DNA from: Cognatiluteimonas weifangensis
Lineage (GTDB): Bacteria > Pseudomonadota > Gammaproteobacteria > Xanthomonadales > Xanthomonadaceae
Assembly: GCF_003416885.1 (NCBI RefSeq)
Contig: NZ_QVPD01000003.1
Span: 124,001 to 188,000 of the forward strand
Length of the DNA: 64,000 nucleotides
Reading direction: 5' to 3'
Positions 27,704-36,939 of this stretch are shown here, piece by piece. How positions within the stretch are numbered: position 1 is the stretch's first letter; the number at the start of each line of letters is the position of its first letter. Under the pieces are notes generated by a model, which was not told the DNA's origin, searched no databases, and was given only the letters and a program-made list of their open reading frames with translations. Position numbers and translations under genes: made by a program.

Positions 27704-28141
27704 CGCGTCTGCCGCGTGCCGGCGACGGCGTCGACTGCGGGCAAAGCCGGCTCCGGGCTGCCCCTCACCCGCCCTCTCCCGCAAGCGGGGCGAGGGAGAT
27801 GCCCCGCCTCCTTCCGGCGCGCAGGGCGATGCAACGACGCATCCGCCAGTGCGGCGTCCTTGGCCGGACTCCTTCCCGCGCGCAGGGCGATGCAACGCTT
27901 TGCCTGCTCCCCCCTTGCACCGGGGATGCAACGCTTTGCCTTCTCCCCGCTTGCGGGGAGAAGGTGCCCGAAGGGCGGATGAGGGGCCGGCGCAGCGACG
28001 CAAATACCCGCCTTCTCCCCGACGGGGCACCCGTATAGCGACCGTAGCAGCAGGGCGACCAGCGTCCGGCGCCGGCACGGCCCCGCATCCGGCCTGTGCG
28101 ACAATCGCCGCCCGCCAGACTCCCCGCGCGCCTGCCATACC
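27704..28141. repeat. REP-like palindrome region upstream of the rhodanese gene
   Basis: 438 nt without a gene. It contains several GC-rich palindromes, including the perfect CCTTCTCCCCGC-TT-GCGGGGAGAAGG at 27939-27964. This is followed by the family tail TGCCCGAAGGGCGGATGAGG and then GGCCGGCGCAGCGACG. Two copies of GGCGATGCAACG and one of GGGGATGCAACG, each next to CGCAGGG or CACCGGG, suggest serial duplication. The same palindrome and tail recur within oleC and after oleD. Confidence 0.88.
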
Positions 28142-28576
28142 GTGAATTTTGAAGAACTGATCGCCTTCGCCGGCCGCCATCCCTATCTGTCGCTGGCGCT
28201 GGCCGGCCTGACCCTGGCCATCCTCTACAACGAGCTGATCGGCCTGTTCCGCGGCTACAAGGGCCTGGCGCCGGCCGGGCTGACCGCGCTGGTCAACCGC
28301 GACAACGCGCTGGTGGTCGACCTGCGCCCGATCGCCGATTTCGACAAGGGCCACATCCCCGGCGCGAAGAACGTGCAGCTGAGCCAGTTCGACCCGGAGA
28401 GCAAGCAGCTCGCCGCGGCCAAGGCGCTGCCGGTGGTGCTGGTGTGCAAGTCCGGGCAGACCGCCGGCGGCGCCGCCAAGCGCCTGCACAAGGCCGGTTT
28501 CGAGCGGGTGTACGTGCTCGATGGAGGCATCGGCGTCTGGCAACAGGCGGATTTGCCGCTGGTCAAGGGCCGCTGA
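28142..28576 (+). CDS. Membrane-anchored rhodanese-like sulfurtransferase (YibN-like)
   Basis: 144 residues from GTG 28142. One N-terminal membrane segment (YLSLALAGLTLAILYNELI) precedes a single rhodanese domain with LVVDLRPIADFDKGHIPGA and the active-site loop VCKSGQTAGG (catalytic Cys). This is the YibN arrangement. In many gammaproteobacteria yibN-grxC-secB-gpsA are contiguous; here no grxC lies between this gene and secB, only 180 nt. Physiological sulfur acceptor unknown. Confidence 0.87.
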   Translation: MNFEELIAFAGRHPYLSLALAGLTLAILYNELIGLFRGYKGLAPAGLTALVNRDNALVVDLRPIADFDKGHIPGAKNVQLSQFDPESKQLAAAKALPVVLVCKSGQTAGGAAKRLHKAGFERVYVLDGGIGVWQQADLPLVKGR

Positions 28577-28756
28577 GGCGCCGGCGGGCGCGGCGCCCCG
28601 TACCGACGCGCGGATCCCCGCGGGCGTGGTCCACCGCCGCGCCTGAACCCGGGGCGCCGCGTCGCAGGCGCGCGACGCGCCGCCCGCGCCGGGGATCGGC
28701 GGCAGCCGTGCGATAATCCCCCGCTTACTTTCCGCATCCGCGCTGGAGTTTTCCCG

Positions 28757-29278
28757 ATGGCCGAACAAGACACCCTCAACGGCGCCGCCGCCCCCGCCGA
28801 CGCCACCGGCCCGATGTTCACGGTCGAGAAGCTCTACCTCAAGGACGTGTCCTTCGAGGCCCCGGGCGCGCCGCAGGTGTTCAACGAGCAGGGCCAGCCG
28901 CAGCTGCAGATGAACCTCAGCCAGAAGGTGCAGCGGCTGTCGGACAACGCCTTCGAGGTGGTGCTCGGCATCACCCTGACCTGCACCCTGGGCGAGAAGA
29001 CCGCGTACCTGGCCGAAGTGCAGCAGGCCGGCGTGTTCGGCCTGGCCGGCTTCGACGAGCAGACCCTGGACGCGATGCTCGGCACCCACTGCCCGAACGC
29101 GCTGTATCCGTACGCGCGCCAGGCGATCAGCGACCTGATCGTCGGCGGTGGCTTCCCGCCGTTCCTGCTGCAGCCGATCAACTTCGAGTCGCTGTATGCC
29201 GAGAGCCTGCGCCAGCGCGCGCAGCAGGCGGCCGGCGGCGACGGCCTCGCCGACGCGGAAACCGCCGGCAACGCCTGA
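28757..29278 (+). CDS. secB: Protein-export chaperone SecB
   Basis: 173 residues, a little longer than the usual 155-165. It has the SecB core: [39 protein letters not shown], and the C-terminal [20 protein letters not shown] that contacts SecA. It keeps preproteins unfolded and delivers them to SecA for the Sec translocon. A Shine-Dalgarno sequence (TGGAG) precedes the ATG. gpsA follows after 12 nt, the conserved secB-gpsA pair. Confidence 0.97.
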   Translation: MAEQDTLNGAAAPADATGPMFTVEKLYLKDVSFEAPGAPQVFNEQGQPQLQMNLSQKVQRLSDNAFEVVLGITLTCTLGEKTAYLAEVQQAGVFGLAGFDEQTLDAMLGTHCPNALYPYARQAISDLIVGGGFPPFLLQPINFESLYAESLRQRAQQAAGGDGLADAETAGNA

Positions 29279-29290
29279 GCCGCGTCCGGC

Positions 29291-30334
29291 ATGCAGGCAC
29301 CTGCGTCCTCCCGCCCGGCGACCGGCAAGGTCGCCGTCCTCGGTGCGGGCTCCTGGGGCACCGCGCTGGCCGCGCTGATCGCCCGCCACGGCCATCCGAC
29401 CGTGCTGTGGGGGCGCGACGCGGCGGTGGTGGAGGCGATCGACCGCCGCCACGAAAACCCGCATTACCTGCCCGGCATCGCCCTGCCGGAGGCGTTGCGC
29501 GCGACCACCGACCTGGCCGCGGCGCTGCGCGCGGCCGGGCTGGTGCTGGTGGCGGTGCCTTCGCACGCTTTCACGCAAACCCTGCACGCCTTGGCGCCGC
29601 TGCGTCCGGCGCACGCCGGCGTGGCCTGGGCGACCAAGGGCTTCGAGCCCGGCTCCGGACGCTTCCTGCATGAAGTCGCCGCCGACACGCTGGGTCCCGG
29701 CGTGCCGCTGGCGGTGGTCACCGGGCCGTCGTTCGCGAAGGAGGTCGCGCAGGGGCTGCCGACCGCGGTGACCGTGCACGGCGAGGACGCCGGGTTCGTG
29801 CAGCAGGTCGCCGAAGTCCTGCACGGCCCGGAATTCCGCGCCTATACCGGCGACGACCTGCGCGGCGCCGAACTCGGCGGCGCGATGAAGAACGTGCTCG
29901 CGGTCGCCACCGGCGCCGCCGACGGCATGAACCTCGGCCTCAACGCGCGTACCGGCCTGATTACCCGCGGCCTCAACGAGATGCTGCGGCTCAACGCCGC
30001 GATCGGCGGCCGCCCGGAAACGCTGATGGGCCTGGCCGGGCTCGGCGACCTGGTGCTGACCTGCACCGGCGACCTGTCGCGCAACCGCCGCCTGGGCCTG
30101 GCGCTGGGTCGCGGCCAGTCGCTGCAGGACGCGGTGCGCGAGATCGGCCAGGTGGTCGAGTCGGTGCAGACCGCCGACGAGGTGATGCGCCTGGCGCAGC
30201 GCCACGGCCTGGAACTGCCGATCGCGCAGAACGTGCGCGACGTGCTGCACGGCGACATCACTCCCGCCGAGGCGCTGCAGCGCCTGCTGGCGCGTGAGCA
30301 GAAAGCCGAATACGCGGGCGACCTGTTCCGGTAA
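29291..30334 (+). CDS. gpsA: NAD(P)-dependent glycerol-3-phosphate dehydrogenase GpsA
   Basis: 347 residues. The N-terminal Rossmann motif [21 protein letters not shown], the substrate/catalytic region [40 protein letters not shown], and [21 protein letters not shown] are all characteristic. It reduces dihydroxyacetone phosphate to sn-glycerol-3-phosphate for phospholipid synthesis. It lies directly after secB and ends against the second composite repeat. The first dozen residues ([12 protein letters not shown]) are non-conserved. Confidence 0.96.
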   Translation: MQAPASSRPATGKVAVLGAGSWGTALAALIARHGHPTVLWGRDAAVVEAIDRRHENPHYLPGIALPEALRATTDLAAALRAAGLVLVAVPSHAFTQTLHALAPLRPAHAGVAWATKGFEPGSGRFLHEVAADTLGPGVPLAVVTGPSFAKEVAQGLPTAVTVHGEDAGFVQQVAEVLHGPEFRAYTGDDLRGAELGGAMKNVLAVATGAADGMNLGLNARTGLITRGLNEMLRLNAAIGGRPETLMGLAGLGDLVLTCTGDLSRNRRLGLALGRGQSLQDAVREIGQVVESVQTADEVMRLAQRHGLELPIAQNVRDVLHGDITPAEALQRLLAREQKAEYAGDLFR

Positions 30335-30379
30335 CCGTGATCGGTGCGCGACGGTCCTGCGCGCCCGGAAAAATTCTTC

Positions 30380-31260
30380 TCCCGACTCGGGAATCGGCTT
30401 CGGACGCAGTCATCTCCAGGCGAGCCCGGGGTGCTGCGTTCTCCTGACGACGTCCTGTCTTCAAGAAGATCTGACGAAGCGTTGTCGTCATCCCCGCGAA
30501 AACGGGGATCCCGTGTCCTCGGGCCATCGAAAACGAGACTCGGGGGTAGGCAGCATGCGCGCGCCGCGCTTTTGAAGCCGAGCTGGTCGAGCGTTCCTCG
30601 ACTGCGGGCGTTTTGCGGTGCTTTTCCCGACTGCGGGGATCGGCTTCGGCAGGAGTCGCCGCCCGGCGGGCTGGGTGCCGCGTTCTCCTGACGACGTCCT
30701 GTCTTTCAGTTGGGGCGCAGGCCATCCTGGTCTGACCTTGGAAGATCGGCTTCGGGGGAGTCGCCGCCCGGCGGGCTGGGGGTGCTGCGCCCTCCTGACG
30801 ACGTCCTGTCTTTAAGTCGGGTCGTGGACCATCCATGGTCCACTCTCCGCACCCCCAGCCCGCCGGGCAGCGACTTGGCGAGATTGGAGGCTCGTCGCTT
30901 CGGCTGGTTGTTCCCACGCACGCCGACTCACTTGCCAGAAGCCGGCGGCCCGGCCTGTGCGGGACCGTCGGCGGCATGGATGCCGCCGAGGAGCCTACAG
31001 GGACGTATTCACGGCGTGTCCCGCACAGGCCGGGCCACCGGCTTCCCTCGCGGCAGCTTCCGCGCTTGAAGGGAAGTCTTCACGGCGTGCCCCGCACGGG
31101 CCGGGCCGCCGGCTTCCCTCTCAAAGTTTCCGCACTTGAAGCATGTATCCGGCGTGTCCCGCACGGGCTGGGCCACTGACTTCCCCCGCAAAGGTTTCCG
31201 CACTTGAAGCTTGTAGCCGGCATGTCCCGCATGGGCCGGATCACCGGCTTCCCACGCAGA
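30380..31260. repeat. Composite hairpin-rich repeat, copy B, between convergent gpsA and ax21
   Basis: Direct-orientation relative of 22750-23514, about 7.7 kb away. Units headed by (G)ATCGGCTTCG lie near 30390, 30638 and 30744. Inverted repeats match copy A: 25-nt arms at 30760-30784 and 30850-30874, and 28-nt arms at 30938-30965 and 31018-31045, each with one mismatch. Four tandem 67-75-nt units follow to about 31260. Within it, around 30485-30512, lies GTCATCCCCGCGAAAACGGG, which resembles the widespread GTCATTCCCGCGAAAGCGGG dispersed repeat. No gene is supported; small ORFs are translations of the repeats. Confidence 0.9.
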
Positions 31261-31286
31261 GAATCCTGCGCATGCGGCGGAGACAT

Positions 31287-31313
31287 AAAAAAACCCGGCC
31301 GTTGCCGGCCGGG
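31287..31313 (-). terminator. Rho-independent terminator of ax21
   Basis: On the minus strand CCCGGCC-GGCAAC-GGCCGGG forms a seven-base GC stem followed by seven T residues. It lies about 75 nt after the ax21 stop and is the strongest intrinsic terminator seen in the window. Confidence 0.88.
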
Positions 31314-31388
31314 TCCGATCGCGAAAACCCAGGGGAGGGAGCGTCCGCGATCTTGCCCTTCGTCAGGGTCTTGCTTGTCGAGGCGCGC

Positions 31389-31943
31389 TTACCAGGTCAG
31401 GCGCGGGCCGACGAACCACTGGGTGTCGCCGCTGACCAGCTTGACGTCCGCGGCCACGCCCCAGTTGGGGTTGAACTTCACCTGCGCGCCGAGGCGGCCG
31501 TAGAAATCGCCGTCGAACTCGTCGCCGTCCTCGTAGCCGGCCAGCGCGTAACCTTCCAGCATCGGCGTCATCGCGCCGCGCACGCCGGCTTCCACGCTGT
31601 AGCCGTCGGCGTCCAGGCCGTTGCCGGCGTCGAACTTCTCGTAGGCCACGCGGGTCAGCAGGTCCATGTTGCGCGAGATTTCGTGGTTGTAGCCCACGCC
31701 CAGGCGCCACTGGTCGAAGTCGGCGTCGAAATCCTTGAGGTCCTGGTTGGCATAGCCGCCGAACAGGTGGAAGTTGGGGCTGAGCGCGGCCGAGCCGTCC
31801 AGGCCCCAGCCGTCGGCATCGCCGGAATCGGTGTTGGTGGCGACGTAGCCGCCCTGCACGTAGTTGTAGGAGATGCCGTCGGCGGCCGAGGCGGCGAAGG
31901 GCAGCGCGGCGATCAGGGCGAGTGCAAGGAACGAACGTTTCAT
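31389..31943 (-). CDS. ax21: Ax21-family outer-membrane beta-barrel protein
   Basis: 184 residues. The signal peptide MKRSFLALALIAALPFAASA is followed by an eight-strand-like barrel: ISYNYVQGGYVATNTD, WRLGVGYNHEISRNMDLLTR, YEKFDAGNGLDADGYSVEAG, ending ADVKLVSGDTQWFVGPRLTW with a terminal aromatic residue typical of OMPs. This closely matches the Xanthomonas/Stenotrophomonas Ax21 (Omp21-like) family as I remember it. Ax21 was once proposed as a quorum factor and as the elicitor of rice XA21; those claims were withdrawn, so only an outer-membrane/vesicle protein role is safe. It has its own strong terminator. Confidence 0.9.
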   Translation of the reverse strand: MKRSFLALALIAALPFAASAADGISYNYVQGGYVATNTDSGDADGWGLDGSAALSPNFHLFGGYANQDLKDFDADFDQWRLGVGYNHEISRNMDLLTRVAYEKFDAGNGLDADGYSVEAGVRGAMTPMLEGYALAGYEDGDEFDGDFYGRLGAQVKFNPNWGVAADVKLVSGDTQWFVGPRLTW

Positions 31944-32089
31944 GGAGGCCTCTTTTTCTGTTTTATGGGGCCGGCGCAGCGACGCGGGGGAGGGCGGGGC
32001 CGAACCGGTGGCGCCATTGTCCAAGCGCGAACGCAACCGCGCCTGAAGCCGCTGCGCGGGCGCGACGGAACTATTCCCGCCCTGTTCAG

Positions 32090-32569
32090 TCAGGCGGCGC
32101 CGGCGAAGCCGCACTGCCGCCAGGCTTCGTACACCACCACCGCGACCGCATTGGACAGGTTGAGGCTGCGGTTGTGCGGGCGCATCGGCAGCCGCAGCCG
32201 CTGCGCCGGCGGCAATGCCGCGAGCACCGCGGCAGGCAGGCCGCTGCTTTCGCTGCCGAACACGAACGCGTCGCCGGCGGCGAACGCCGGCGCGTCGAAG
32301 CGCGTGTCGCCGCGGCTGCTCAGCGCGTACACCCGCGGCGGCTTGCCGTCGCGTCGCGCCAGTGCGGCCAGCACGGCGTCGAGCGAGGCGTGTACCTGCA
32401 CGCTGGCGTACTCGTGGTAGTCCAGTCCGGCGCGGCGCAACTGCGCGTCCTCCAGGGTGAAGCCCAGCGGCTGCACCAGGTGCAGCCGCGCGCCGGTGTT
32501 GGCGCACAGGCGGATGACGTTGCCGGTGTTGGGCGGGATCTGCGGCTGGTGCAGGATGACGTCGAACAT
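32090..32569 (-). CDS. trmL: tRNA (cytidine/uridine-34 2'-O)-methyltransferase TrmL
   Basis: 159 residues from ATG 32569 (MFDVILHQPQIPPNTGNVIR). The SPOUT knot motifs are intact: FGSESSGLP and MRPHNRSLNLSNAVAVVVYE. TrmL methylates the wobble base of tRNA-Leu. The same frame stays open upstream to ATG 32701, which has a good Shine-Dalgarno sequence (GAGGAG) and would add a hydrophobic 44-residue leader; this is unusual and the short start is preferred because it matches the family length. ax21 follows after 146 nt. Confidence 0.92.
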   Translation of the reverse strand: MFDVILHQPQIPPNTGNVIRLCANTGARLHLVQPLGFTLEDAQLRRAGLDYHEYASVQVHASLDAVLAALARRDGKPPRVYALSSRGDTRFDAPAFAAGDAFVFGSESSGLPAAVLAALPPAQRLRLPMRPHNRSLNLSNAVAVVVYEAWRQCGFAGAA

Positions 32570-32851
32570 CGCGACATTATCGGCGGCCGGTGCGCCGCTG
32601 CAGCGCGCCGGCGCCGGCGGCGAGAGCGCGGCGGCGACGCCCAGCAGCGCCAGCAGCGGCAGGGCCAGCAGGCCGCGGAGCAGTTGGGTGTGCAGGGACA
32701 TCGGAGTCTCCTCGTGCACGCTCCCGGGATGGGGGCGGACACGGGGAACCACGCAGGCCGCGTGCCAGCGACAAACGCCTGCTGCGGCGGGATTTGCCGG
32801 CGGCGCCGGCGTGTCCGTGCGTCCGCGCGGACGTCCGCCGGTGCAGCCGCG

Positions 32852-33556
32852 TCACCAGGGCAGCGGTTGTCCGCGCCAGTCGCGGAAGCTGCCGCTGTCG
32901 TCGCTGCCGGCGGCGTCGATCACCCGCAGCAGGCCGGCCACGGCATCGGCCACCGGCACCGTGGCCCGCTCGCCGCCCATGGCGGTCTGCGCCCAACCCG
33001 GGTGCAGCGCCAGCACCACGATCCCGCGCGGCGCCAGCGCCTGCGCCAGCAGCGCGGTGGCCATGTTCTGCGCCGCCTTGCTGAGGTTGTAGCTGGGCGT
33101 GCCGAAGCGGTTCACCGAGGCGATCGAGCCGAGCACCGAACTCAGGTTGGCCACGCGCGCGCCGTCGCGCAGCCACGGCGCCAGCGCCTGGGTCAGCAGC
33201 AGCGGACCCATCGCGTTGGTGCGGAAGCTGTCTTCCAGCGTCGCCGCCGCCACGCTGCCGAAACGCTCGCCCGAGTGCAGCACGCCGGCACAGTTGACCA
33301 GCAGGTCCAGGCGCGCGGCGTGGTCCAGCAGCGGCAGCTCGCGGGCGAGTTCGGCGATCGCCCGGGGATCGGCCACGTCCAGCGGCAGCACGTACAGGCG
33401 CCCGGGATGCTCGCCGGCCAGGGCGTTGAGGGCGGTGGCCTTGCCCGGATGGCGGCAGGTCGCGACCACCTGCCCGCCGCGGGCCAGCAGTTGTCGCACG
33501 AATTCCAGGCCGAGGCCGCGGTTGGCGCCGGTGACGAGGCTGCGGGGCGTGTCCAT
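32852..33556 (-). CDS. SDR-family oxidoreductase (carbonyl-reductase-like)
   Basis: 234 residues. A classical SDR: TGANRGLG cofactor motif, the NCAG motif, the catalytic Ser in NLSSVLGSI and the YNLSK Tyr/Lys pair. It belongs with C-factor/carbonyl-reductase-like SDRs of unknown substrate. It is divergent from the M16 peptidase; the 180-nt gap holds the promoters. About 150 nt on its other side shows nothing recognisable. Confidence 0.87.
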   Translation of the reverse strand: MDTPRSLVTGANRGLGLEFVRQLLARGGQVVATCRHPGKATALNALAGEHPGRLYVLPLDVADPRAIAELARELPLLDHAARLDLLVNCAGVLHSGERFGSVAAATLEDSFRTNAMGPLLLTQALAPWLRDGARVANLSSVLGSIASVNRFGTPSYNLSKAAQNMATALLAQALAPRGIVVLALHPGWAQTAMGGERATVPVADAVAGLLRVIDAAGSDDSGSFRDWRGQPLPW

Positions 33557-33736
33557 GGCGCGAGTATGCCGCGTTGCAAGCGGTTCCAGGCCGCGCGCGG
33601 CCGCGGCATCGGGACTTTTGGCCTAGAGCCCGGAGTGTGACGGCGGTTACGATGCCGGTTCGCTTCATCTGCGTTTCACGACGTCCCGCGCGGCTCCCGC
33701 CGCGGCCGCCGCCCCGACCCCGCACAGGAGTGCCGC

Positions 33737-36631
33737 ATGTCCCTCGCCGTCGCCCGTCCGTTCCGTCGTCCCCGCGCGCTGCTGCGCCGGGGCGCCCTCG
33801 CCCTCGCCCTGGGCGCCGTGTTCGGCGGCGGCGTCTACGCCCCGGCGGCGCAGGCCCAGGGCGCGACCGCCACGGTCGACATCCCCTACCAGGAGTTCAC
33901 CCTGCCCAACGGCTTGCGGGTGGTGGTGCACGAGGACCACAAGGCGCCGATCGTCGCGGTCAACCTCTGGTACCACGTCGGCAGCAAGGACGAGCCGGCC
34001 GGGCGCACCGGCTTCGCGCACCTGTTCGAGCACCTGATGTTCAACGGCTCGGAAAACCACACCGGCGAATATTTCGAGCCGTTCGAGCTGGCCGGCGCCA
34101 CCGACATGAACGGCACCACCAACTCCGACCGCACCAACTACTTCCAGAACGTGCCCACCACCGCGCTGGACATGGCGCTGTGGATGGAGTCCGACCGCAT
34201 GGGCCACCTGCTCGGCGCGATCGACCAGAAGACCCTGGACGAGCAGCGCGGCGTGGTCCAGAACGAGAAGCGCCAGGGCGAGAACCAGCCCTACGGCCTG
34301 GTCTGGGACGCGCTCGGCAAGGCCCTGTACCCCGCCAGCCATCCCTACCACCACAGCACCATCGGCTCGATGGCCGACTTGAACGCGGCCTCGCTGGAGG
34401 ACGTCAAGAACTGGTTCCGCAGCTGGTACGGCCCCAACAACGCGGTGCTGGTGCTGGCCGGCGACATCGACCTGGCCACCGCCAAGGCCAAGGTGGCGAA
34501 GTACTTCGGCGACATCCCGGCCGGCCCGACCATGGCGCAACCGGCGGTCGATGTCGCCCGCCTCGCCGCCTCCAGCCGCGAGGTGATGACCGACAAGGTG
34601 CCGCAGGCGCGCGTCTACCGGGTCTGGAACGTCGCCGAGTACGGCCAGCCCGACGTCGAGCGCCTGCAGCTGCTGGCGCAGGTGCTCGGCGGCAGCAAGG
34701 CCTCGCGCCTGGACAAGCGCCTGGTGTTCGACGACAAGCTCGCCGACAAGGTCTCCGCGCAGGTCTCGCAGTCGCAGCTGGGCAGCAATTTCCTGATCAT
34801 GGCCGACGTCCGGCAGGGCGTGGATCCGGCCAAGGTCGAGGCGGCGATCGCCGAGGAAGTGCAGCGGCTGCTGGCGCAGGGCCCCAGCGCGGCCGAGACC
34901 GAGCAGGCGCGCACCGTGTTCAAGGCCGGCTTCATCCGCGGCATCGAGCGCATCGGCGGCTTCGGCGGCAAGGCCGACGCGCTGGCCGAGTGCACGGTCT
35001 ACACCGGCGATCCCGGCTGCTTCCGCGCCAGCCTGGCGACCATCGACGGCGCCAGCGCCGCCGACCTGCAGGCCGCCGGCCAGCGCTGGCTGGCCGGTGG
35101 CGAGCACACCCTGGTGGTGGTGCCGGGCGAGCGCCAGCCGGTCGCCGAGGAGCCGGCGGTGACCCCGGCGCCGTTGACCCTGCCGCCGGTGGACGCGAAA
35201 TACACCACCACCGCCAGCAGCGTGGACCGCAGCCAGGGCGTGCCGAGCGTCGACACGTTCCCGGATCTGGCGTTCCCGGCGCTGCAGCGCGCGACCCTGT
35301 CCAACGGTACCCGCGTGATCCTGGCCGAGCGCCACGACATCCCGGTGGTGCAGCTGAGCTACCAGTTCGGCGGCGGCTACGCCTCCGACCACGGCGGCAA
35401 GCTCGGCGCCGCCAGCTTCGCCATGGGTATGCTCGACGAGGGCGCGGCCGACATGGACGCGCTGGCCTTCGGCAACCGCGCCGAGGCGCTGGGCGCCAAC
35501 CTCGGCGCCGCGGCCGCGCTCGACGGCGGCAGCGCCTGGCTGTCGGCGCTGAAGGAAAAGCTCGAACCCTCGCTGCAGCTGTTCGCGCAGATGCTGCGCC
35601 AGCCGCGCTTCGAGCAGAAGGAAATCGACCGCGTGCGCGCCAGCTGGATCGCCGGCATCGGCCAGGAGAAGGCGCGTCCCAACGGCGCCGCGCTGCGGGT
35701 GCTGCCGCCGCTGCTGTACGGCGCGAGCCATCCCTACGCGATCCCGTTCAGCGGCAGCGGCACCGAAGCCTCGATCGCGGCGCTGACCCGCGAGGACCTG
35801 GTCGCCTACCACGACGCCTACGTGCGCCCGGAACGCGCCACCCTGATCGTGGTCGGCGACACCACGCTGGCGGAGATCACGCCGAAGCTGGAAGCCGTGT
35901 TCGGCGACTGGAAAGGCAACGGCGCCGCCCCGGCCGCCCCCGCGGTCGCCGCCGTGGCGCGTCCGCAGCAGCCGCGCGTGTACCTGATCGACCAGCCCGG
36001 CGCGATCCAGGCCAACATCTTCGCCGGCGAGCTGATGCCCTCGAGCAAGGATCCCGGCGCAACCCAGCTGGAAATCGCCAACACCGTGCTCGGCGGCCAG
36101 TTCTCCTCGCGCCTGAACATGAACCTGCGCGAGGACAAGCACTGGGCCTACGGCGCCTACAGCTTCCTGCGCGAGGCGCTCGGCGAGCGCCCGTGGCTGG
36201 CCTTCGCCCCGGTGCAGATCGACAAGACCGTCGACGCGCTCAAGGAGATGGCGCGCGAGATCGGCGACTACGGCAGCGGCCAGGCGCCGGCCACCGCGGC
36301 CGAGGTCGAGAAGGTCAAGGCGACCGAGATCCGCGGCCTGCCCGGCTCCTACGAGACCGCGGCGGCGGTGCTGGGCGAGATCGCCGGCATCGTCCGCTAC
36401 GACCGTCCGGACGACTACGTCGTGCGCCGCGCCGCCGAGATCAAGGCGCTGACCCCGGCGCAGGTGGTGGCCGCGGCGCGCGCGATCGACCCGGCCGCGC
36501 TGACCTGGGTGGTGGTCGGCGACCTGGCGACGATCGAGCAGCCGATCCGCGCGCTGAACCTGGGCGCGGTGAGCGTGGTCGACGCCGACGGCCAGCCGGT
36601 CGCGGCCACGGCCGCGGCCGCGACCGAGTAA
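33737..36631 (+). CDS. Two-domain M16 (pitrilysin-like) zinc peptidase, exported
   Basis: 964 residues. A signal peptide (LALALGAVFGGGVYAPAAQAQG) precedes an M16 half with the inverted zinc motif HLFEH (residues 95-99) in FAHLFEHLMFNGSENHTG and the third ligand region QRGVVQNEKRQGE. The second M16 half (from about 510, LSNGTRVILAERHDIPVVQL) aligns in layout but has LGAASFAMGMLDEGAADM where HxxEH would be, so it is the inactive partner domain, as is common in this family. It is probably periplasmic, degrading peptides. Followed by a strong hairpin terminator. Confidence 0.93.
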   Translation: MSLAVARPFRRPRALLRRGALALALGAVFGGGVYAPAAQAQGATATVDIPYQEFTLPNGLRVVVHEDHKAPIVAVNLWYHVGSKDEPAGRTGFAHLFEHLMFNGSENHTGEYFEPFELAGATDMNGTTNSDRTNYFQNVPTTALDMALWMESDRMGHLLGAIDQKTLDEQRGVVQNEKRQGENQPYGLVWDALGKALYPASHPYHHSTIGSMADLNAASLEDVKNWFRSWYGPNNAVLVLAGDIDLATAKAKVAKYFGDIPAGPTMAQPAVDVARLAASSREVMTDKVPQARVYRVWNVAEYGQPDVERLQLLAQVLGGSKASRLDKRLVFDDKLADKVSAQVSQSQLGSNFLIMADVRQGVDPAKVEAAIAEEVQRLLAQGPSAAETEQARTVFKAGFIRGIERIGGFGGKADALAECTVYTGDPGCFRASLATIDGASAADLQAAGQRWLAGGEHTLVVVPGERQPVAEEPAVTPAPLTLPPVDAKYTTTASSVDRSQGVPSVDTFPDLAFPALQRATLSNGTRVILAERHDIPVVQLSYQFGGGYASDHGGKLGAASFAMGMLDEGAADMDALAFGNRAEALGANLGAAAALDGGSAWLSALKEKLEPSLQLFAQMLRQPRFEQKEIDRVRASWIAGIGQEKARPNGAALRVLPPLLYGASHPYAIPFSGSGTEASIAALTREDLVAYHDAYVRPERATLIVVGDTTLAEITPKLEAVFGDWKGNGAAPAAPAVAAVARPQQPRVYLIDQPGAIQANIFAGELMPSSKDPGATQLEIANTVLGGQFSSRLNMNLREDKHWAYGAYSFLREALGERPWLAFAPVQIDKTVDALKEMAREIGDYGSGQAPATAAEVEKVKATEIRGLPGSYETAAAVLGEIAGIVRYDRPDDYVVRRAAEIKALTPAQVVAAARAIDPAALTWVVVGDLATIEQPIRALNLGAVSVVDADGQPVAATAAAATE

Positions 36632-36673
36632 GGCAAGGCCCGGGCAGCGCGCCGGAGCGTCGTTCCCGCAAGG

Positions 36674-36715
36674 CCGGAGGCTCGGCGGACGCCTGTCCGC
36701 CCCTCCGGGGGTTTT
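36674..36715 (+). terminator. Hairpin terminator after the M16 peptidase
   Basis: CCGGAGG pairs with CCTCCGG around an inner GGCGGAC-GCCT-GTCCGCC stem, followed by GG and TTTT. It lies 43 nt after the stop codon. The rest of the 308-nt gap to 36939 shows no gene. Confidence 0.8.
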
Positions 36716-36939
36716 GCGCGACGATGGAGCGAAGGCGCTGGATCGGCGCTCTCGCGGGGACGGCGGTCGTTGTCCGGTTTCCCGAGCCGCCGCACGCCTT
36801 GCGCCGGCCCGCGTCGGCGGGCGGTCCGCGGGCCGCACGCCGCGTGGCGTGGATGCATGCCACGCGCGGCCGCCCGTATTGCCCGATTCAGCCCCGCGCG
36901 GCCACACTGCACCGCATGAGTCATCGCCACGGAGCCGCC

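Noticed and set aside
22750-31260. CRISPR array
   Set aside because: The repeated units are 67-104 nt, degenerate and without unique spacers of constant length; no cas gene is in the window.
31389-31943. Ax21 as a sulfated quorum-sensing peptide precursor and XA21 elicitor
   Set aside because: Those claims were withdrawn; the sequence supports only an outer-membrane beta-barrel protein.
34345-36907. Long minus-strand open frames opposite the M16 peptidase and similar ones elsewhere
   Set aside because: Antisense frames stay open by GC bias. The peptides are His/Arg/Gly-rich without domains, while the plus-strand frame has clear motifs.
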